A stretch of 64,000 nt of DNA from Lachnospiraceae bacterium (GTDB lineage: Bacteria > Bacillota > Clostridia > Lachnospirales > Lachnospiraceae): contig JAFRVD010000019.1 in the NCBI GenBank assembly GCA_017441825.1, forward strand, positions 1 through 64,000. The letters are read 5' to 3'. The notes beneath the pieces are model-generated. The model saw only the letters and a list, made by a program, of their open reading frames with translations. It made no database searches and was not told the origin of the DNA. Made by a program: the position numbers and the translations under genes. This document shows, piece by piece, positions 62,504 through 64,000 of this stretch (positions within the stretch are counted from its first letter, which is position 1; each line of letters opens with the position of its first letter).

Positions 62504-63541
62504 ATGGCTGAAAAGAGATACAGAACGGTGCTCCTTGCCGTGTCCATCGTTCTCCTCATGACGTTCGGGGTGTTCTCCGGGTGCAGAAAAGAGGAAAGCG
62601 CTGAATTCACGGGCTTTTCCATGGATACGGTCATCTCCGTAAAGCTGTACGGCGGAAACAGCCCTGATTCTGTGCTTCAGGACGTCAGCGGGATCTTTAC
62701 GGAAACGGAGCAGGTTCTCTCAAGACATATTGAAAGCTCCCCGGTCTCAGCACTTAACCGCGGTGAAACGGTCGCGGGAGAAAAATGGTTTATCACGCTT
62801 CTTTCAAAGAACCTTTATCTTTCGGAGGAAACGGACGGCCTGTTTGATCCGACCGTCGGACCGCTCATTGACCTCTGGAGCATCGGGTCCGGAAACGAGA
62901 AGGTGCCTTCGGAAGAAGCTTTGGCGGATGCGCTGAGTCATGTCTCTTACGAACGGGTCCACGTGTCTTCCGAAAATATTACCATCGAGCCCGGTACGGT
63001 GCTGGACCTGGGCGCATCCGGAAAAGGCGCGGTCCTTGACAGGGTCAGGGACTTCCTTTGCGGGACGGATACAAAGGGTGCCGTAGTGAGTGCGGGCGGG
63101 AGCATACTCCTTTACGGGTCAAAAAACGGCTCTCGCGACTTTACGGTAGCCGTCCGGCTCCCTGACGGCGGGACCTCCGATTACCTCGGGGTCCTGACGC
63201 TTCAGGAGACCTGCGTTTCCACGTCCGGAAGCTATGAACGGTATTTCACGGAGGACGGGGTCCGGTATCACCATATCCTGTCGCCTGAAAGCGGCTTCCC
63301 TGCGGAGACGGGGCTTGTCAGCGTCACTGTGGTCTATCCGGACGGTACAATGAGCGACCTTCTGTCTACGGCGGTCTTTCTCCTTGGGGAAGAAGAGGGG
63401 CTTAAGCTCCTATACGGTCATCAGGCGGAAGGCGTGCTGGTCACGGAGGACGGAAGGGTCATCGTGACGGAGGGACTTAAAGATCGGTTCCGGCTCACTG
63501 AAGAAGGGTATACGCTGGAGGTCTATGAAGGAATACGTTAA
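62504..63541 (+). CDS. apbE: FAD:protein FMN transferase (ApbE), lipoprotein
   Basis: Attaches FMN to Thr residues of target flavoproteins outside the membrane. 345 residues with lipobox FSGC (Cys27). ApbE core: FSMDTVISVKLYG, DGLFDPTVGPLIDLWSIG, LDLGASGKGAVLDRV, SAGGSILLYG, VSTSGSYERYF and YHHILSPESGFPAE, with the C-terminal TMSDLLSTAVFLLG metal site. Overlaps the NusG_II gene by 17 bases. There is no Shine-Dalgarno sequence before the ATG. Confidence 0.95.
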   Translation: MAEKRYRTVLLAVSIVLLMTFGVFSGCRKEESAEFTGFSMDTVISVKLYGGNSPDSVLQDVSGIFTETEQVLSRHIESSPVSALNRGETVAGEKWFITLLSKNLYLSEETDGLFDPTVGPLIDLWSIGSGNEKVPSEEALADALSHVSYERVHVSSENITIEPGTVLDLGASGKGAVLDRVRDFLCGTDTKGAVVSAGGSILLYGSKNGSRDFTVAVRLPDGGTSDYLGVLTLQETCVSTSGSYERYFTEDGVRYHHILSPESGFPAETGLVSVTVVYPDGTMSDLLSTAVFLLGEEEGLKLLYGHQAEGVLVTEDGRVIVTEGLKDRFRLTEEGYTLEVYEGIR

Positions 63542-63899
63542 GCGGGGAGACCTTGTGATCCTCATCGGAGTCCTCGTTCTTTCCGGACTCCTGTATGTGC
63601 CGCTCCTGTTCAGCAGGGGCGGGACAGTCGCCGAAGTCCTTTCGGACGGGGAGGTCGTAGAGAGGATCGACCTGGACAGCGTTAATGAGCCGTATACGAT
63701 CAAGATCCGGGGTTCCGTGATCCTGGTGGAGCCCGGGAAGATCGGTTACCTCGAATCGGACTGCCCGAACGGCGAATGCGTCCGTTTCGGCATGCTTTCC
63801 CGCGCCGGAGCTGCCGCGGCCTGCGTCCCCAACCGGACGATGATCCGCATCCTTTCGGCAAACCGTGAAAAAGACGGCCCTGACGCCGTCACATACTGA
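63525..63899 (+). CDS. NusG domain II-containing membrane-anchored protein
   Basis: 124 residues; one N-terminal membrane helix (about 10-29) and a small beta domain of the NusG_II type (VILVEPGKIGYLESDCPNGEC). Members sit next to ApbE and Gx-type membrane proteins in clostridia. Function unknown; probably part of a membrane flavin/quinone-linked redox system. Starts within apbE. Confidence 0.85.
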   Translation: MKEYVKRGDLVILIGVLVLSGLLYVPLLFSRGGTVAEVLSDGEVVERIDLDSVNEPYTIKIRGSVILVEPGKIGYLESDCPNGECVRFGMLSRAGAAAACVPNRTMIRILSANREKDGPDAVTY

Positions 63900-63909
63900 G
63901 GGCGGGCGT

Positions 63910-64000
63910 ATGAAAAACGGCCGTCTGAATGCGCGGAATATCGCATACTACGGGATCGCCGGAACACTTGCGATCGTCCTTTCCATGCTGGAAAGCGTTC
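63910..64000 (+). CDS. Gx-type transporter/heptaprenyl-synthase component I-like protein, 3' end outside window
   Basis: Only the first 30 residues are visible: MKNGRLNARNIAYYGIAGTL and a start of a hydrophobic helix (AIVLSMLES). This fits the small multi-pass membrane 'Gx transporter'/HepS-like family that follows NusG_II genes. GGCGGGCG is the only purine-rich stretch before the ATG. Identification depends on context. Confidence 0.6.
   Translation, partial: MKNGRLNARNIAYYGIAGTLAIVLSMLESV

Overview
The window is a 64 kb piece of a fairly GC-rich Clostridia-type Firmicute chromosome, most likely Lachnospiraceae or a near relative. This is inferred from gene content and order: GatCAB amidotransferase, an L27 leader peptide with its Prp protease, RqcH, the rimP-nusA-ylxR-ylxQ-infB cassette, a Bacillus-type LexA box, YesM-type two-component sugar regulation, and a NusG_II/ApbE/Gx gene group. 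No rRNA, CRISPR array, phage or complete insertion sequence was seen.

Layout. 1-2.7 kb: dnaK (5' cut by the window edge) and dnaJ, then a strong terminator. 2.7-6.0 kb: gatC-gatA-gatB. 6.0-9.1 kb: a secreted glucosaminidase with a C-terminal dockerin, followed directly by a membrane-anchored protein with a Ser/Pro/Glu-repeat stalk. 9.1-11.8 kb: rpsO-pnp with a long hairpin between them. 11.9-15.2 kb: an RsuA-type pseudouridine synthase and a radical-SAM pair. 15.2-16.3 kb: rplU-prp-rpmA. 16.35-16.72 kb: a non-coding stretch of nested inverted repeats. 16.7-19.4 kb: obgE-yhbY-yqeK-rsfS, without the nadD often found here. 19.4-24.5 kb: an ABC exporter-type ATPase and a giant coiled-coil permease. 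24.5-27.1 kb: a BMP-type binding protein with a ParB-like N-terminus and a phosphoesterase. 27.1-31.0 kb, minus strand: lexA, a degenerate polysaccharide deacetylase, rqcH and a cupin. 31.1-33.2 kb: glmM and a GlmU-like acyltransferase. 33.3-42.2 kb: rimP-nusA-ylxR-ylxQ-infB-rbfA-nrnA-truB-ribF-acpP. 42.3-42.8 kb: five tRNAs (Pro, Gly, His, Gln, Lys). 42.8-44.5 kb: a MATE exporter and rpsU.

44.6-61.4 kb is the accessory part. It holds a carbohydrate-type ABC importer (two permeases, lipoprotein SBP), a YesN/YesM-like two-component system, a second paralogous SBP, three MoaF-family proteins (one fused to a Rossmann domain) and a stand-alone copy of that Rossmann domain, then a flavin-type oxidoreductase. 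Facing it is a minus-strand operon of two SDRs, a cytoplasmic GH5 glycosidase and a ThuA-like protein. Together they look like an uptake, sensing and intracellular breakdown or redox-conversion locus for a glycoside; the substrate cannot be told from sequence. 61.6-64 kb: a HAD phosphatase, then apbE, a NusG_II protein and the start of a Gx-type membrane protein.

The two most unusual items are (1) a structured intergenic element present twice, at about 16.57-16.66 kb (+) and 58.03-58.12 kb (-), whose two copies differ by base changes that keep four helices paired, and (2) the MoaF/Rossmann gene set, in which fused and split versions sit side by side.
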